From assembly GCF_900111875.1 (NCBI RefSeq), contig NZ_FOJU01000002.1, positions 186,001 through 250,000 on the forward strand: a stretch of DNA of 64,000 nt, in the 5' to 3' direction. The position numbers and the translations under genes are program-made. Numbering within the stretch: the stretch's first letter is position 1; each line of letters opens with the position of its first letter. Positions 27,536-37,492 of this stretch are shown one piece after another. Source of the stretch: Poseidonocella pacifica (GTDB lineage Bacteria > Pseudomonadota > Alphaproteobacteria > Rhodobacterales > Rhodobacteraceae). The notes under the pieces were generated by a model. That model was not told the origin of the DNA. It ran no database searches and worked only from the letters and a program-made list of their open reading frames with translations.

Positions 27536-28978
27536 CTATTCCGCCGCCACGGCACGCCGCGTTTCGGACACTGCAAGCGGAAACACCTTTGCCGGGTTCA
27601 ACAGCCAAGCAGGATCGAACACATCCTTGACCGCCATTTGCGCCAGAAGGTCCGCCGCCTCGTATTGCACCAGCATCAGATCGCGCTTTTCAATTCCGAC
27701 GCCGTGCTCCCCGGTGAGACAGCCGCCAAGCTCGACGCAGAGGCGCAGGATATCCGCACCGAACGCTTCGCACTTTTCGAGATCGCCGGGGGTGTTGGCG
27801 TTGTAAAGAATGAGGGGGTGCAAGTTGCCGTCGCCCGCGTGAAAGACATTGGCCACATCAAGGCCATATTGCTTCGACAGAGCCTCCATTCCGCGCAGCA
27901 CTTCGGGCAGGGCCGACACCGGGATCGTGCCATCCAGACACATGTAGTCGTTGATGTTGCCCATCGCGCCAAAGGCGGATTTCCGACCCAGCCAGATACG
28001 CGCGGCCTCATCCGCGTCCTGCGCCTCGCGCAGCTCCACCGGGTCATGCTTGCGCGCGATCTCCTTGATCATCCCGAGCTGGACGTCGATCTCCTCCGGG
28101 GAGCCCTCCACCTCGATGATCAAGAGCGCTTCGCAAAGGGGATATCCCGCCCCGGCAAAATCCTCGGTCGCCTCGATACAGGGTCTGTCCATGTACTCGA
28201 TCGCGACCGGAAGGACCCCGGCCTTGATGATATCCGACACACATTGCCCCGCCACCTCGGCGGAGTCGTATCCGACGAGGATGGGCCGGGCGCCTTCGGG
28301 TTTGGGCAAGATACGAAGGGTGGCTTCGGTCACCACCCCAAGCTGCCCTTCAGACCCGCAGATCACGCCCAACAGGTCCAACCCGCCAGCATCGAGATGC
28401 GCGCCCCCGATCTCGACGATGGTGCCGTCCATCATGACAAGGGTAACACCCATCAGGTTGTTGGTCGTCACCCCGTATTTCAGACAATGCGCCCCGCCGG
28501 AATTCATCGCGATATTGCCCGCGATGGCGCAGGCAAGTTGGCTTGATGGATCGGGGGCATAGAAGAACCCATCCTCCTCCACCGCGCCCGAAACGGAAAG
28601 GTTGGTACGTCCCGTCTGCACCCGGATGACGCGATTGTCATAGTCGGTTTCGAGCACGTCATTCATGCGCGACACGCCAAGGATGACGCTGTCTGCCGTG
28701 GGCAGCGATCCGCCTGCCAGCGAGGTTCCCGCCGCGCGGGGCACCACCGGCACCCCCTCCTCGTGACAGATCCGGAGGACCGCGGAGACTTCGGCCGTAC
28801 TGCCCGGCAGCACGGCGATCATCGGTGGGCAGGCATAGGCCGAGAGCGCATCGCATTCGTAAGCGCGCGTTTCCGCCTCATCATGGATCACCGCATCGGG
28901 AGGCAGCACCTCTGATAGGCGCTGTACCATCCGCGCCTTGCGGGCGAGGATCGCGGGATTGGGTGCCGGCATGTCCAT
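27536..28978 (-). CDS. glcD: glycolate oxidase subunit GlcD (FAD-linked)
   Basis: 480 residues. The FAD-binding PCMH motif PRAAGTSLAGGSLPT, then GNIAMNSGGAHCLKYGVTTNN and GSEGQLGVVTEATLRILP. The C-terminal FAD-oxidase domain ends with VFHAGDGNLHPLI and GGCLTGEHGVGIEKRDLM, the conserved histidines of the lactate/glycolate oxidase group. It is the catalytic subunit converting glycolate to glyoxylate. The ATG has a strong AGGAGG site and opens the operon; it is divergent from the DUF599 gene. Confidence 0.96.
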   Translation of the reverse strand: MDMPAPNPAILARKARMVQRLSEVLPPDAVIHDEAETRAYECDALSAYACPPMIAVLPGSTAEVSAVLRICHEEGVPVVPRAAGTSLAGGSLPTADSVILGVSRMNDVLETDYDNRVIRVQTGRTNLSVSGAVEEDGFFYAPDPSSQLACAIAGNIAMNSGGAHCLKYGVTTNNLMGVTLVMMDGTIVEIGGAHLDAGGLDLLGVICGSEGQLGVVTEATLRILPKPEGARPILVGYDSAEVAGQCVSDIIKAGVLPVAIEYMDRPCIEATEDFAGAGYPLCEALLIIEVEGSPEEIDVQLGMIKEIARKHDPVELREAQDADEAARIWLGRKSAFGAMGNINDYMCLDGTIPVSALPEVLRGMEALSKQYGLDVANVFHAGDGNLHPLILYNANTPGDLEKCEAFGADILRLCVELGGCLTGEHGVGIEKRDLMLVQYEAADLLAQMAVKDVFDPAWLLNPAKVFPLAVSETRRAVAAE

Positions 28979-29062
28979 CAGGTGCCTCCTCCTGCATCTG
29001 GTAAAGAAATATAACCAATTTGACCGGCTGACAAGCCCCTTGCCGGACAGCTAAGAGTACGC

Positions 29063-29770
29063 ATGACTTTTCTGGACCGCATCGGCCTGTTCGGGCCTCT
29101 CGATTTCGGCGCACTCGGTTTGCTGCTCACTGCTTTGATCGCGGTCGGTCTTCTGATCGAAAATCCCCCCTCTTCGCGACCCTCCGTATCCGCGCTCATG
29201 GCCGACGTGCGCCGCGAATGGATGCATCAGATGACACTACGCGAGGCGCGGATCTTTGATGCGCAGATGCTCTCGACCCTTCGGCAGGGGACCGGCTTCT
29301 TTGCCTCCGCATCCCTCATTACCATCGGCGGGGTGCTGGCCGCCCTTGGAAACACCGAGCAACTCATCGGCGTGGCAGAGGATTTTACCCTTGATGCCGC
29401 GCCCGCGATTGTCTGGGAGGCCAAGCTGCTGGTAACGCTTCTCCTCCTGACCAACGCGTTTCTCAAGCTCGTCTGGTCGCACCGGCTTTTCGGCTATTGC
29501 TCGGCGCTTATGGGTGCCGTGCCGAATGATCCGAAGGATCCCTTGACCAAGCGCCGTTCCTCCCAAGCGGCGGAGATCAACATCACGGCGGCGCGGGGGT
29601 TCAACCGCGGCCTGCGCGCGCTCTACTTCTCCCTCGCATCGACGGCATGGCTGCTCAGCGCCGAGGCGTTGATCATCGCGACCTTGGTCACGGTGGCGAT
29701 CCTTGCGCGGCGGGAATTTGCCTCCCGCTCGCGCCTCGTGCTGCTCGAAGGGATCGGCACGGAAAAGTGA
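29063..29770 (+). CDS. DUF599 family membrane protein
   Basis: 235 residues. Four hydrophobic segments are visible (FGALGLLLTALIAVGLLI, GFFASASLITIGGVLAAL, VTLLLLTNAFLKLVW, ALIIATLVTVAILA). FFASASLITIGG and RLFGYCSALMGAVP are DUF599 hallmarks. Inner-membrane protein of unknown function. It is divergent from glcD with an 84-base gap and precedes a small secreted protein by 37 bases. Confidence 0.85.
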   Translation: MTFLDRIGLFGPLDFGALGLLLTALIAVGLLIENPPSSRPSVSALMADVRREWMHQMTLREARIFDAQMLSTLRQGTGFFASASLITIGGVLAALGNTEQLIGVAEDFTLDAAPAIVWEAKLLVTLLLLTNAFLKLVWSHRLFGYCSALMGAVPNDPKDPLTKRRSSQAAEINITAARGFNRGLRALYFSLASTAWLLSAEALIIATLVTVAILARREFASRSRLVLLEGIGTEK

Positions 29771-29807
29771 GGCGACAGGTTCGCCCTGCCAGCCTACCAT
29801 TCTGACC

Positions 29808-30170
29808 ATGCGATACCCCCTTGCCTTGGCACTGCTCTATCTGGCCGCCACCCTGCCCCACACCGCTTTGGCGGATCCGCCGGAAATTCGCGCTGCGATG
29901 GCGACGCGAACGGGGGATACATGGCGCATCGACGTGACCATCGCCCATCCCGATACAGGATGGGATCACTACGCGGATGGGTGGGAGGTGATTGCCCCCA
30001 CTGGTGAAGGGATCGGGTTTCGCGAATTGCTACATCCTCATGTCAACGAACAGCCCTTCACCAGAAGCTTGCAGGTGAGTGTGCCCGAGGGAGTAGGCAG
30101 CCTTTTTATCCGTGCGCGATGTTTGCAGGACGGGTGGGGTGAGACGAAGGTGCCTCTCGCCCTCGAATGA
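29808..30170 (+). CDS. small secreted protein, function unknown
   Basis: 120 residues from the ATG at 29808. A signal peptide MRYPLALALLYLAATLPHTALA is predicted to end before DPPEIRA. The mature part has alternating strands (WRIDVTIAHPDTGWDHYADGWEV, RSLQVSVPEGVGSLFIRARC) suggesting an Ig-like or C2-like beta-sandwich in the periplasm. No family recognised. Its stop codon abuts the end of the oppositely oriented VWA-type gene with no gap. Confidence 0.65.
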   Translation: MRYPLALALLYLAATLPHTALADPPEIRAAMATRTGDTWRIDVTIAHPDTGWDHYADGWEVIAPTGEGIGFRELLHPHVNEQPFTRSLQVSVPEGVGSLFIRARCLQDGWGETKVPLALE

Positions 30171-32216
30171 TCAGCTGCGGCCTTCGCGAAGCCATGCACC
30201 GATGATCAACCCCGAAGCGATAAGCAGCACGAGCCACGGCGGCAGAAGCGCCGCTTGAGTCACATCCTCCGTCACGTAGGCACCGCGCGGCGTCAGCCCC
30301 AACCAGCCGCGCCCGGCCGCTGGCCGCCCCGGCCGCACGTCGCGCAGCGTCGGCAGGCCCTCTTCGATGCTGCGAATACCGCCCCGCGTGCGCTCAATCG
30401 CGGGGGCCAGAATTTCTCCGGTGGCGATGGTCTGCTCGAATTCGCGCGGAGCGGCCGGACCAAGCCCGATCACGGCGTCCTTGTCGCCCTCCTCAAGGCG
30501 ATAAAGCCCGATCTGCGGCCCGTCATAGAGCGCCTCGTACCGCCCCGGAGAGACTTCTTCCAGCGTCACCGCGACTTCCTCACCTGAGGGCGTGGTCACG
30601 GTTACATCGCCAACCTCTCCTTCGAGGGATCGGCGAATGATACGCATCTGTTGGCCCGTCGCCTCAGCCCAGAGGGCCTCTTCCTCCAGCTCCGGCTCTT
30701 TCATCATCCAGTGCGAAAGGCGGCGCAGAAGCTCAAGCTGCGGGCCGCCGCCCTCAAAGCCACGATTCCAAAGCCATGCGTGGTCGGAGGCCAAAAGCGC
30801 GACGCGTCCTTCGCCGACCCTGTCAAGGACCAGCAAGGGTCGATCATCCACCCCAGACATCACAACGTTTCCAGAATCGGGCGTGACATCGATATGGCGC
30901 ATCCAGCGGCCCCATTCGGGGTCTTCCTCGGATGACAGCCCCTCTGTTACCGGGTGCTTCTGGCCCAGATCGGTGATGCGCGGCTTGAAACCCTCCTCAA
31001 GCACGCGTGCGGTTGGCGCGGCGGGCAAGACCCGATCGAGCGGGGAGCGGTAGAGGCTGTCGGCGCTGGCGTAGTCCGGACCGGCGGCCACAAGAACCGC
31101 ACCGCCCTCCTCGACATAGTTCGACACGTTGTCGAGGTAGATCGAGGGGAGAATTCCCCGGCGCTTGTACCGGTCAAAGATGATCAGATCGAAGTCGTCG
31201 ATCTTTTCGAGAAACAACTCGCGCGTGGGAAAGGCGATGAGAGACAACTCATCAACAGGCACGCCGTCCTGTTTCTCTGGCGGGCGCAGAATCGTGAAAT
31301 GCACCAGATCCACCGAGCTGTCGGATTTCAAAAGGTTGCGCCACGTACGCTCGCCGGGATGCGGCTCCCCCGACACCAACAGGACGCGCAGCCGGTCGCG
31401 CACGCCGTTGATCTGGATCACCGCTTCGTTATTGCGGTCGGTCAGCTCTCCCGCTGCAGCCGGAACACGGAAGTGCAGCACGTTGCGCCCCCCATGGGGT
31501 AGCGTGACAGGCACGTCGACAGGTTCACCGACCGGGACTTCGAAGCTTTGCGGCGGAGCGCCATCGATGCTGATTTCCAGCGGGGCCGTTGCGGCCTCCG
31601 GTGCCGCGCCCATATCCTCGACCCGAAGCGTCAAGGTTACCGGTTCCCCGAGGATCGCGAAGGCCGGTGCGTTTCCGACCACCAATCGCCGATCCCAGTC
31701 ATCCGCGCGGCCCGTCGCCAGAAGGTGCATGGGCGCGGGCAGATCGGGGGCCAGTTCCATATCATGAATCCGTCCGTCTGACACCAGCAGAACACCGGCG
31801 ATGCGGGCCAGCGGCTCTTCGGCGAACGCCTCTGCCAACGCTGTCATCGCCCGCGTGCCTGTGTCCCCCTCGCCGTCGGGAATGACGATCCGGCGTAGTT
31901 CGGTATTCGGGCGCGCCTCGATACGAGCGGCCATTTCCGTGGTGGCGGCGTCCGTCGCGGCGGCGCGGTCCGCCAGCCCCTGACTGGCGCTTCGGTCCTC
32001 CAGCAGGATCACGATATCTGAAAGCGCCCGACGTTCTTCGGACTGGAGCGAGGGGTTGAGCAAGGCACCAAGCACGAAGGCCCCTGCCAACCCGCGAAGC
32101 CACCACCCCGAAAGCCCGCGCCAGACGGCAAGTCCGGTCACCAACACAACCATCGCGCCGATAATCCAGATCAAGGACAAAGGCAAAAGTGGGTCCAGCA
32201 GAATTTCCCGGGTCAT
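30171..32216 (-). CDS. VWA-fold/glutamine-amidotransferase-like membrane protein of the MoxR cluster
   Basis: 681 residues from the ATG at 32216, coupled to the upstream gene by ATGA. Two N-terminal helices (LIWIIGAMVVLVTGLAVW, LRGLAGAFVLGALL) are followed by a VWA-like domain with an intact MIDAS DRSAS, then a class I amidotransferase-like domain (FDLIIFDRYKRRGILP, GGAVLVAAGPDYAS) and a final helix (WLVLLIASGLIIGAWL). It probably lies mostly in the periplasm. The role of these MoxR/BatA-type clusters (protein or cofactor assembly, envelope stress) is not settled. Confidence 0.8.
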   Translation of the reverse strand: MTREILLDPLLPLSLIWIIGAMVVLVTGLAVWRGLSGWWLRGLAGAFVLGALLNPSLQSEERRALSDIVILLEDRSASQGLADRAAATDAATTEMAARIEARPNTELRRIVIPDGEGDTGTRAMTALAEAFAEEPLARIAGVLLVSDGRIHDMELAPDLPAPMHLLATGRADDWDRRLVVGNAPAFAILGEPVTLTLRVEDMGAAPEAATAPLEISIDGAPPQSFEVPVGEPVDVPVTLPHGGRNVLHFRVPAAAGELTDRNNEAVIQINGVRDRLRVLLVSGEPHPGERTWRNLLKSDSSVDLVHFTILRPPEKQDGVPVDELSLIAFPTRELFLEKIDDFDLIIFDRYKRRGILPSIYLDNVSNYVEEGGAVLVAAGPDYASADSLYRSPLDRVLPAAPTARVLEEGFKPRITDLGQKHPVTEGLSSEEDPEWGRWMRHIDVTPDSGNVVMSGVDDRPLLVLDRVGEGRVALLASDHAWLWNRGFEGGGPQLELLRRLSHWMMKEPELEEEALWAEATGQQMRIIRRSLEGEVGDVTVTTPSGEEVAVTLEEVSPGRYEALYDGPQIGLYRLEEGDKDAVIGLGPAAPREFEQTIATGEILAPAIERTRGGIRSIEEGLPTLRDVRPGRPAAGRGWLGLTPRGAYVTEDVTQAALLPPWLVLLIASGLIIGAWLREGRS

Positions 32217-34957
32217 TGGCCGAGCCTGTCTAGCAGTGCGGGGACGTGCACCTGATCGGATTTGTAGTTGCCTGTCAGCACATGCATGATGAGGTTCACT
32301 CCAAACCGATAGGCCACCTCCCTCTGGCGCTCTCCCGCATAGCCGCGTCCCACGGGATAGAGAGGCACGCCATTTTCGTCGGTCGCCCACGCGGCCGCCC
32401 AATCGTTACCGCCAATGATGACGGGCGTGACGTTGTCGTTGAGATTGCGGAACGGCATGCCTTCGATCAGTTCCGCGTCCTGGGGGGCGGCCTCGACCCA
32501 GACATCGCGTGAATTATGGCGACCGGGAAAATCTTGGAGCAGGTAGAAGGTACGGGTCAGCACATGATCATCCGGAAGCAACTCCAATGGCGGAATATCG
32601 AGCGGCGCGGCGATACGCTGAAGGCGCCGACTTTCGGGGCTGCCGCCGCCAAAGCCGGAAACATCGGCATCCCGCGTGTCAAAGAGGATGAGGCCGCCGG
32701 TTCTCAGATAATCGTTCAACTTGGCATAGGCGATGTCCGACGGGATCGGCTGATCCGCCGAAATCGGCCAGTACAGAAAGGGAAACAGCGACAGTTCGTC
32801 GGTTTCCAGATCGACCCCCATGGGCGCGTCAGGCTCCACCGAGGTGCGGAAGAACAGCACGTCAGAGAGACCGGCCAACCCCTGTTCGGCCATGCGGTCC
32901 AGCCGTTCGTCGCCCGTGAGCACATGCGCGAGCACCACCCCGGCACTGGCCTGAAGAGCGAAATCGTCGGAGCCTTGCGCCTCGGGCAGCCCCGGAAGGG
33001 CAAGCGCGACGCCGACGAGCGCAGCGCGAACAAGCCGCCCGGACAGGCCCAGCGATGCCACGATATCCACGCTCAGAAGGGCCAGCGCCAACGCAAGTAG
33101 CCAGCCCTGCAACGGTGTCTCTTCGGCGGTGTCCAGCCCGTCGACTCGCACGTCATCGGGCCAACCTGCGGGAACAAGGAGGGTGCCGTCGTCCATCACA
33201 TTGCGCGCAAGTCGCCGAGATTCCCCCTCATAAAGGCCGGGCGGCAGGGCCCGCCCCAATGTGCCCGAGACGAGATCGGGGCCGGGCACGCCGGCCATGG
33301 TGCCGGCATCACGCAGATCACCAAACCCGTCCAAGACCTGTATCGGCTTCCAGACGGTGCCTTCGAGTTCCTCGGCAGTCGGTCGTGCCCCGGATGCTGT
33401 GACGGAAAGCCTCTCCAACATCTGTACGAAAAGCCCCGAAAGCGGCAAGGTCGACCAATCGGCGTTGGCGGTAACGTGGAACAGCACGATCTGACCGCCA
33501 CCCATTCGCTTGCGCGTCACGAGCGGTGTGCCGTCCGTCAATTGGGCAACGACGCGGTCGGCAAGTGTCGGGTCGGGCTGGGCCATGACCTGGGAGGTCA
33601 CGGTAACATCATCGGGCACGGCCAACCCGTGGAAGGGGCTCTCTTCGGCAAAGGGCGCGAGTGTCTTTGGCTCCCCCCAACTCATCGCCCCGCCGACGCT
33701 CCGCCCCCCGGCGCGGAGGCGTACCGGCATGAGCGTGTCTTCCTCGGTGCGGCTAAGATCGCTCGCGGCGACGCGAGGTCCGGCAAAGCGCAGGAGCATT
33801 CCGCCCGCTTCGACCCACTCGACAATGGCGGCCTCTTCTGCGGGAGCAAGCGTCGCGACATCGGCAAGGACGATCACGTCCGGATTGGCCGGTATCACAT
33901 CCAGCAGCGCCCCATCCAGAATCTCCGCAGTCGGTTCAAGCGCTTGCTGCAGATAGTGGAGCGGGGACAGCAACGTAAGCCCTTCGCGATCCTCTCGCCC
34001 GGCAAACAGCGCGATTTCCCGGCGTTGCAAGCTATCATCGGTAAGGGCGACAGCGCCGGCGGAACGCCCGCCCGCCAACTCAAACCGGGTGATGCGCGCG
34101 CGCAGCTCGGCGGGAAGCGACAAGGCAAGTTCGCTTTGCAGTTCCCCTTCGGCGAAGGCGAAATGCTCAGCCACGAGAATACGCTCAATCCCTACCGGGT
34201 CACGCCCGAAACCCTGCACCTGCATGGTCTCTGCTCCGCTGCCCTCGCTTCGCCGGGCCCGAAGCGTCAGGACTCCGTCCGCATAGGTCGCGGGAACAAG
34301 CCCCTGCGCGCTGATCGGGGTTTGAAAAATGCGAACGTCGCCCGCGTCTCGAAGCGCACTGAGGATCTGCTCGCGGCCTTCGTAATCCAGGCCGTCCGAC
34401 ATCCAATACGTGTCAAAGGCGCCAGCCGCTGAAATCTCCTCAATCGCGCGGGCAACCTCATCCGGCCCAGGGCTCCACGGTTCCGGCACCAGGCCCGGAA
34501 GCCGGGTGAGCGCAACATCCGCCGATTGAAACGCGATGGTGGCGGGATCGGTGATCCGCAAGGTGGCGAGCGGCCTGCCCGCCTGCCCCGCCTCTTCGAT
34601 GAGAGCGCGCATCCGCTCCGCGCGGCGCGGGAATTGTGGTGCTCCGGCCCAACCGGAATCAGCAAGGATCAACACCGGCCCGCTTCCCGATACGCGATCC
34701 TGCGGGTTCAGGACCGGTCCTGCCAATCCGATGATCACCGCCGCCACCGCCAACACGCGCAACAGCAGGAGCCACCAAGGGGTTCTGTCGGATGTACTCT
34801 CCTCATCAGTCAGGCCCAGCAAGAGGGCCACACCCGGAAACCGCCGCCGGATGGGCGCCGGGGGAACGGCGCGCAGGATCAGCCAAAGTATTGGCAGAGC
34901 GACCAACCCAAGCAGTAACCAGGGCGCGGCAAATCCTATGGGTCCGAGGGCGAACAT
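32213..34957 (-). CDS. BatA-like/DUF4159 membrane protein
   Basis: 914 residues from the ATG at 34957, which overlaps the stop of the DUF58 gene (ATGA). The N-terminus FAAPWLLLGLVALPILWLILRAVPPAP is the BatA domain with two helices. A central VWA-like region lacks a MIDAS (ADSGWAG where DxSxS is expected). Two further helices lie near residues 635-680, and the last 220 residues (DFALQASAGVVLAHVLTGD to the end) are DUF4159. It would be an inner-membrane protein with large extracytoplasmic parts. Both ends are overlapped by neighbours, so the cluster is one transcript. Confidence 0.85.
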   Translation of the reverse strand: MFALGPIGFAAPWLLLGLVALPILWLILRAVPPAPIRRRFPGVALLLGLTDEESTSDRTPWWLLLLRVLAVAAVIIGLAGPVLNPQDRVSGSGPVLILADSGWAGAPQFPRRAERMRALIEEAGQAGRPLATLRITDPATIAFQSADVALTRLPGLVPEPWSPGPDEVARAIEEISAAGAFDTYWMSDGLDYEGREQILSALRDAGDVRIFQTPISAQGLVPATYADGVLTLRARRSEGSGAETMQVQGFGRDPVGIERILVAEHFAFAEGELQSELALSLPAELRARITRFELAGGRSAGAVALTDDSLQRREIALFAGREDREGLTLLSPLHYLQQALEPTAEILDGALLDVIPANPDVIVLADVATLAPAEEAAIVEWVEAGGMLLRFAGPRVAASDLSRTEEDTLMPVRLRAGGRSVGGAMSWGEPKTLAPFAEESPFHGLAVPDDVTVTSQVMAQPDPTLADRVVAQLTDGTPLVTRKRMGGGQIVLFHVTANADWSTLPLSGLFVQMLERLSVTASGARPTAEELEGTVWKPIQVLDGFGDLRDAGTMAGVPGPDLVSGTLGRALPPGLYEGESRRLARNVMDDGTLLVPAGWPDDVRVDGLDTAEETPLQGWLLALALALLSVDIVASLGLSGRLVRAALVGVALALPGLPEAQGSDDFALQASAGVVLAHVLTGDERLDRMAEQGLAGLSDVLFFRTSVEPDAPMGVDLETDELSLFPFLYWPISADQPIPSDIAYAKLNDYLRTGGLILFDTRDADVSGFGGGSPESRRLQRIAAPLDIPPLELLPDDHVLTRTFYLLQDFPGRHNSRDVWVEAAPQDAELIEGMPFRNLNDNVTPVIIGGNDWAAAWATDENGVPLYPVGRGYAGERQREVAYRFGVNLIMHVLTGNYKSDQVHVPALLDRLGQ

Positions 34958-35829
34958 CAGGCCTGACCCGCCAGCGCGTGCCAGAGCCAGAGCAAGGCCG
35001 CCTGGGTGCTGTCGCCGGTGTGATGCGTGCCGAATTGCCATCCGGTCGTCCGCGCGAGGCGGTCAAGGGCATCCTTTCGTTCGGCAAGACGACCCAGATA
35101 CCGGTCCTTCAATTCGTTCGCCTTGAGCGTTTCGTGCCGCAAGGACCCGCCCACGCTCTCAAAAATCGTACGGCCGGAAAAGGGAAACGCTTCCTCGGCC
35201 GGATCGAGGACTTGCAGGATCACGCCCCGCACACCACGGTCCGCCGCCTTGTAGAGAGCGGCCTCAACAGGTGGAAAATCCCCCATGAAATCCGACATGA
35301 AAAGCGCTCGCGCATGGGGCAGCATTCCGCGCGCTTCGGGAATGCCGTAGTCGGCCTCCTCATCCCGTGTGAAAGCGTCGGCCATGCGCAGAATCTGGGC
35401 CTCACCGCGCCGGGGCGGCAAACCGCTGCCCGACAGGCCCACACGTTCCCCGCCACGGACCAGCAGGATCGAAGTGGCCAGCGCCAGCACACGTGCGCGC
35501 GCGGCCTTCTCCGGCAGGTTATTGTTCGACGCGAACCGCATGCTCGCGGCCTGATCGAGCCAAATCATTACCGATTGCGCAACCTGCCATTCCCGCTCTC
35601 GCACGAATTGATCGTCGCCCCGCGCCGACCGACGCCAGTCGATCATGCGTGCCTCGTCCCCGGAGCGGACGGGACGGTATTGCCAGAAATCGTCGCCAAG
35701 ACCTGCGCGCCGCCTGCCGTGCTCCCCAAGAAGAACCGTACCCGCCAGATGCTCAGCCTCTGCGAGAAGCGCCGGAAGGGGGGCTGCGGCGTCTTCTGAG
35801 CGAGCGCGGAGATCGGCGGCAAGGCTCAC
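34957..35829 (-). CDS. DUF58 domain protein
   Basis: 290 residues. GLGDDFWQYRPVRSGDEARMIDWRRSAR is the DUF58 signature (the D-R-Y-x-x-G-D-x-x-R-x-I-x-W-R pattern). The following VWA-like region has DQAAS at the place of the MIDAS DxSxS, so metal binding is doubtful. No membrane segment. The start overlaps the moxR stop by ATGA. Conserved partner of MoxR ATPases. Confidence 0.9.
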   Translation of the reverse strand: MSLAADLRARSEDAAAPLPALLAEAEHLAGTVLLGEHGRRRAGLGDDFWQYRPVRSGDEARMIDWRRSARGDDQFVREREWQVAQSVMIWLDQAASMRFASNNNLPEKAARARVLALATSILLVRGGERVGLSGSGLPPRRGEAQILRMADAFTRDEEADYGIPEARGMLPHARALFMSDFMGDFPPVEAALYKAADRGVRGVILQVLDPAEEAFPFSGRTIFESVGGSLRHETLKANELKDRYLGRLAERKDALDRLARTTGWQFGTHHTGDSTQAALLWLWHALAGQA

Positions 35830-36833
35830 GCAGCAGCCTCGACGCGCGTCACGCTTTCACTCACCTTGGCAATCACATTCGAGAGCGTCTCCCCTCGTGC
35901 CCGCGCGGCAAAGCTCAGTGCCATGCGATGCGACAGGACGGCGGGGGCCATGTCGGCCACGTCGTCAATCGAAGGGGCAAGCCGCCCGTCGAGCAAGGCC
36001 TTGGCCCGCACGGTCAGCATCAGGGCTTGGGCCGCGCGTGGCCCGGGGCCCCATGCGACGGTCTCCCGGACAATGTCGGCGGCCTCCGGCTCTCCGGGAC
36101 GGAAGGCGCGGACAAGATCAAGGATCGCTTCGACCACGCTCTCGCCCACCGGCATCCGCCGCAGCAAATTCTGGGCCGACATGAGTTCGGCCGCGCTGAA
36201 CACCTGACGCGATTGGGCCTCTTCTACGCCAGTTGTGGCGACGAGGATGTCGCGCTCGGTATCCCGCGTGGGATAGACCACCTCGATCTGCACCAGAAAC
36301 CGGTCGAGTTGCGCTTCGGGGAGCGGATAGGTGCCCTCCTGCTCGATGGGGTTCTGCGTGGCCAACACGTGGAATGGCGCCCCGAGGGGCCGGTCCTGCC
36401 CCGCGACGGTGACCACCTTTTCCTGCATCGCCTGCAAAAGTGCTGATTGTGTCCGGGGCGAAGCGCGGTTGATCTCGTCGGCCATGAGGAGCTGACAGAA
36501 GATCGGACCCTCTATGAACTTGAACATGCGCGTGCCATCCGCGCCCGTCTCGAGGATCTCGGAGCCGAGGATGTCGGCAGGCATGAGATCCGGCGTGAAC
36601 TGAATGCGATTGCCATCAAGTCCCATGACCGTGCTAAGCGTATCGACAAGCCGCGTCTTGCCCAGCCCCGGCAGACCGATCAGAAGCCCGTGGCCCCCGC
36701 ACAGCAAAGCTGCAAGGGTCAGGTCCACGACCCTCTCCTGCCCAATGAACCGGCGGTTGATGGAAGCCTTGGCCTCGGCGAGCTTTTCGCCCAGAGATTC
36801 GATCCCAGCTACAAGATCGGCAGAGTCGCTCAT
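35826..36833 (-). CDS. MoxR family AAA+ ATPase
   Basis: 335 residues from the ATG at 36833, with GGAG 8 bases upstream. Walker A GLPGLGKTR, Walker B LLMADEINRASP, sensor 1 ATQNPIEQEGTYPLPEAQLDRF and the C-terminal lid domain are clear. MoxR ATPases act as chaperones for VWA proteins, here the three genes downstream, all joined by 4-base overlaps. It is divergent from the DUF1285 gene (65-base gap). Confidence 0.95.
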   Translation of the reverse strand: MSDSADLVAGIESLGEKLAEAKASINRRFIGQERVVDLTLAALLCGGHGLLIGLPGLGKTRLVDTLSTVMGLDGNRIQFTPDLMPADILGSEILETGADGTRMFKFIEGPIFCQLLMADEINRASPRTQSALLQAMQEKVVTVAGQDRPLGAPFHVLATQNPIEQEGTYPLPEAQLDRFLVQIEVVYPTRDTERDILVATTGVEEAQSRQVFSAAELMSAQNLLRRMPVGESVVEAILDLVRAFRPGEPEAADIVRETVAWGPGPRAAQALMLTVRAKALLDGRLAPSIDDVADMAPAVLSHRMALSFAARARGETLSNVIAKVSESVTRVEAAA

Positions 36834-36898
36834 GACATTTCTCCTTGGGCGCATATGTTGGTAGAAATGTATCGCCTAAAATCGAAATAGCAAAATCC

Positions 36899-37492
36899 AT
36901 GTCGCCACAAAAAACCGTGACCTCTCTCCCGGAGCAGTTTGCAGCCGCGGCGCGCGCCGCTGGCAAGGCCAAAGGATTGCCGCCGGTGCACAAATGGAAT
37001 CCGCCATTCTGCGGGGATCTGGACATGCGCATCGCCCGTGACGGGACGTGGTTCTATCTCGGAACGCCAATCGGTCGTCCGGAACTTGTTCGGCTTTTCA
37101 GTACGATCCTGCGGCGGGACGGAGACAGGTACTTCCTTGTGACTCCTGCGGAAAAGGTCGGGATCACTGTCGACGATGCCCCTTTCGTTGCGGTCGATTT
37201 CAGCGTCGAGGGAGAGGGTCCGATGCAGGAGATCACCTTTACCACCAACCTCGGCGACAGCACCATGGCGAGCCCCGACAATCCAATTCGGGTCGTGCGT
37301 GATGCAGAAACCGGCGAACCTTCGCCTTATGTCCACGTCCGCGCAGGGCTTGAGGCGCTGATCGACCGCAAAAGCTTCTACAGGCTGGTGGATCTTGGCA
37401 CGCGCGAGGACGTCAATGGGGCCATATGGTTTGGCTTGCGATCCGGGGGGGCGTTCTTCCCGATGATTCCCGACAAGGACTTGCCCGACTGA
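36899..37492 (+). CDS. DUF1285 family protein
   Basis: 197 residues from the ATG at 36899. LPPVHKWNPPFCGDLDMRIARDGTWFYLGTPIGRPELVRLFSTILRRDGD is the family's signature region, with VTPAEKVGITVDDAPFVAVD next. A soluble protein of unknown role. The stop overlaps the start of the next gene (TGATG), so the two are coupled. It is divergent from moxR. Confidence 0.88.
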   Translation: MSPQKTVTSLPEQFAAAARAAGKAKGLPPVHKWNPPFCGDLDMRIARDGTWFYLGTPIGRPELVRLFSTILRRDGDRYFLVTPAEKVGITVDDAPFVAVDFSVEGEGPMQEITFTTNLGDSTMASPDNPIRVVRDAETGEPSPYVHVRAGLEALIDRKSFYRLVDLGTREDVNGAIWFGLRSGGAFFPMIPDKDLPD

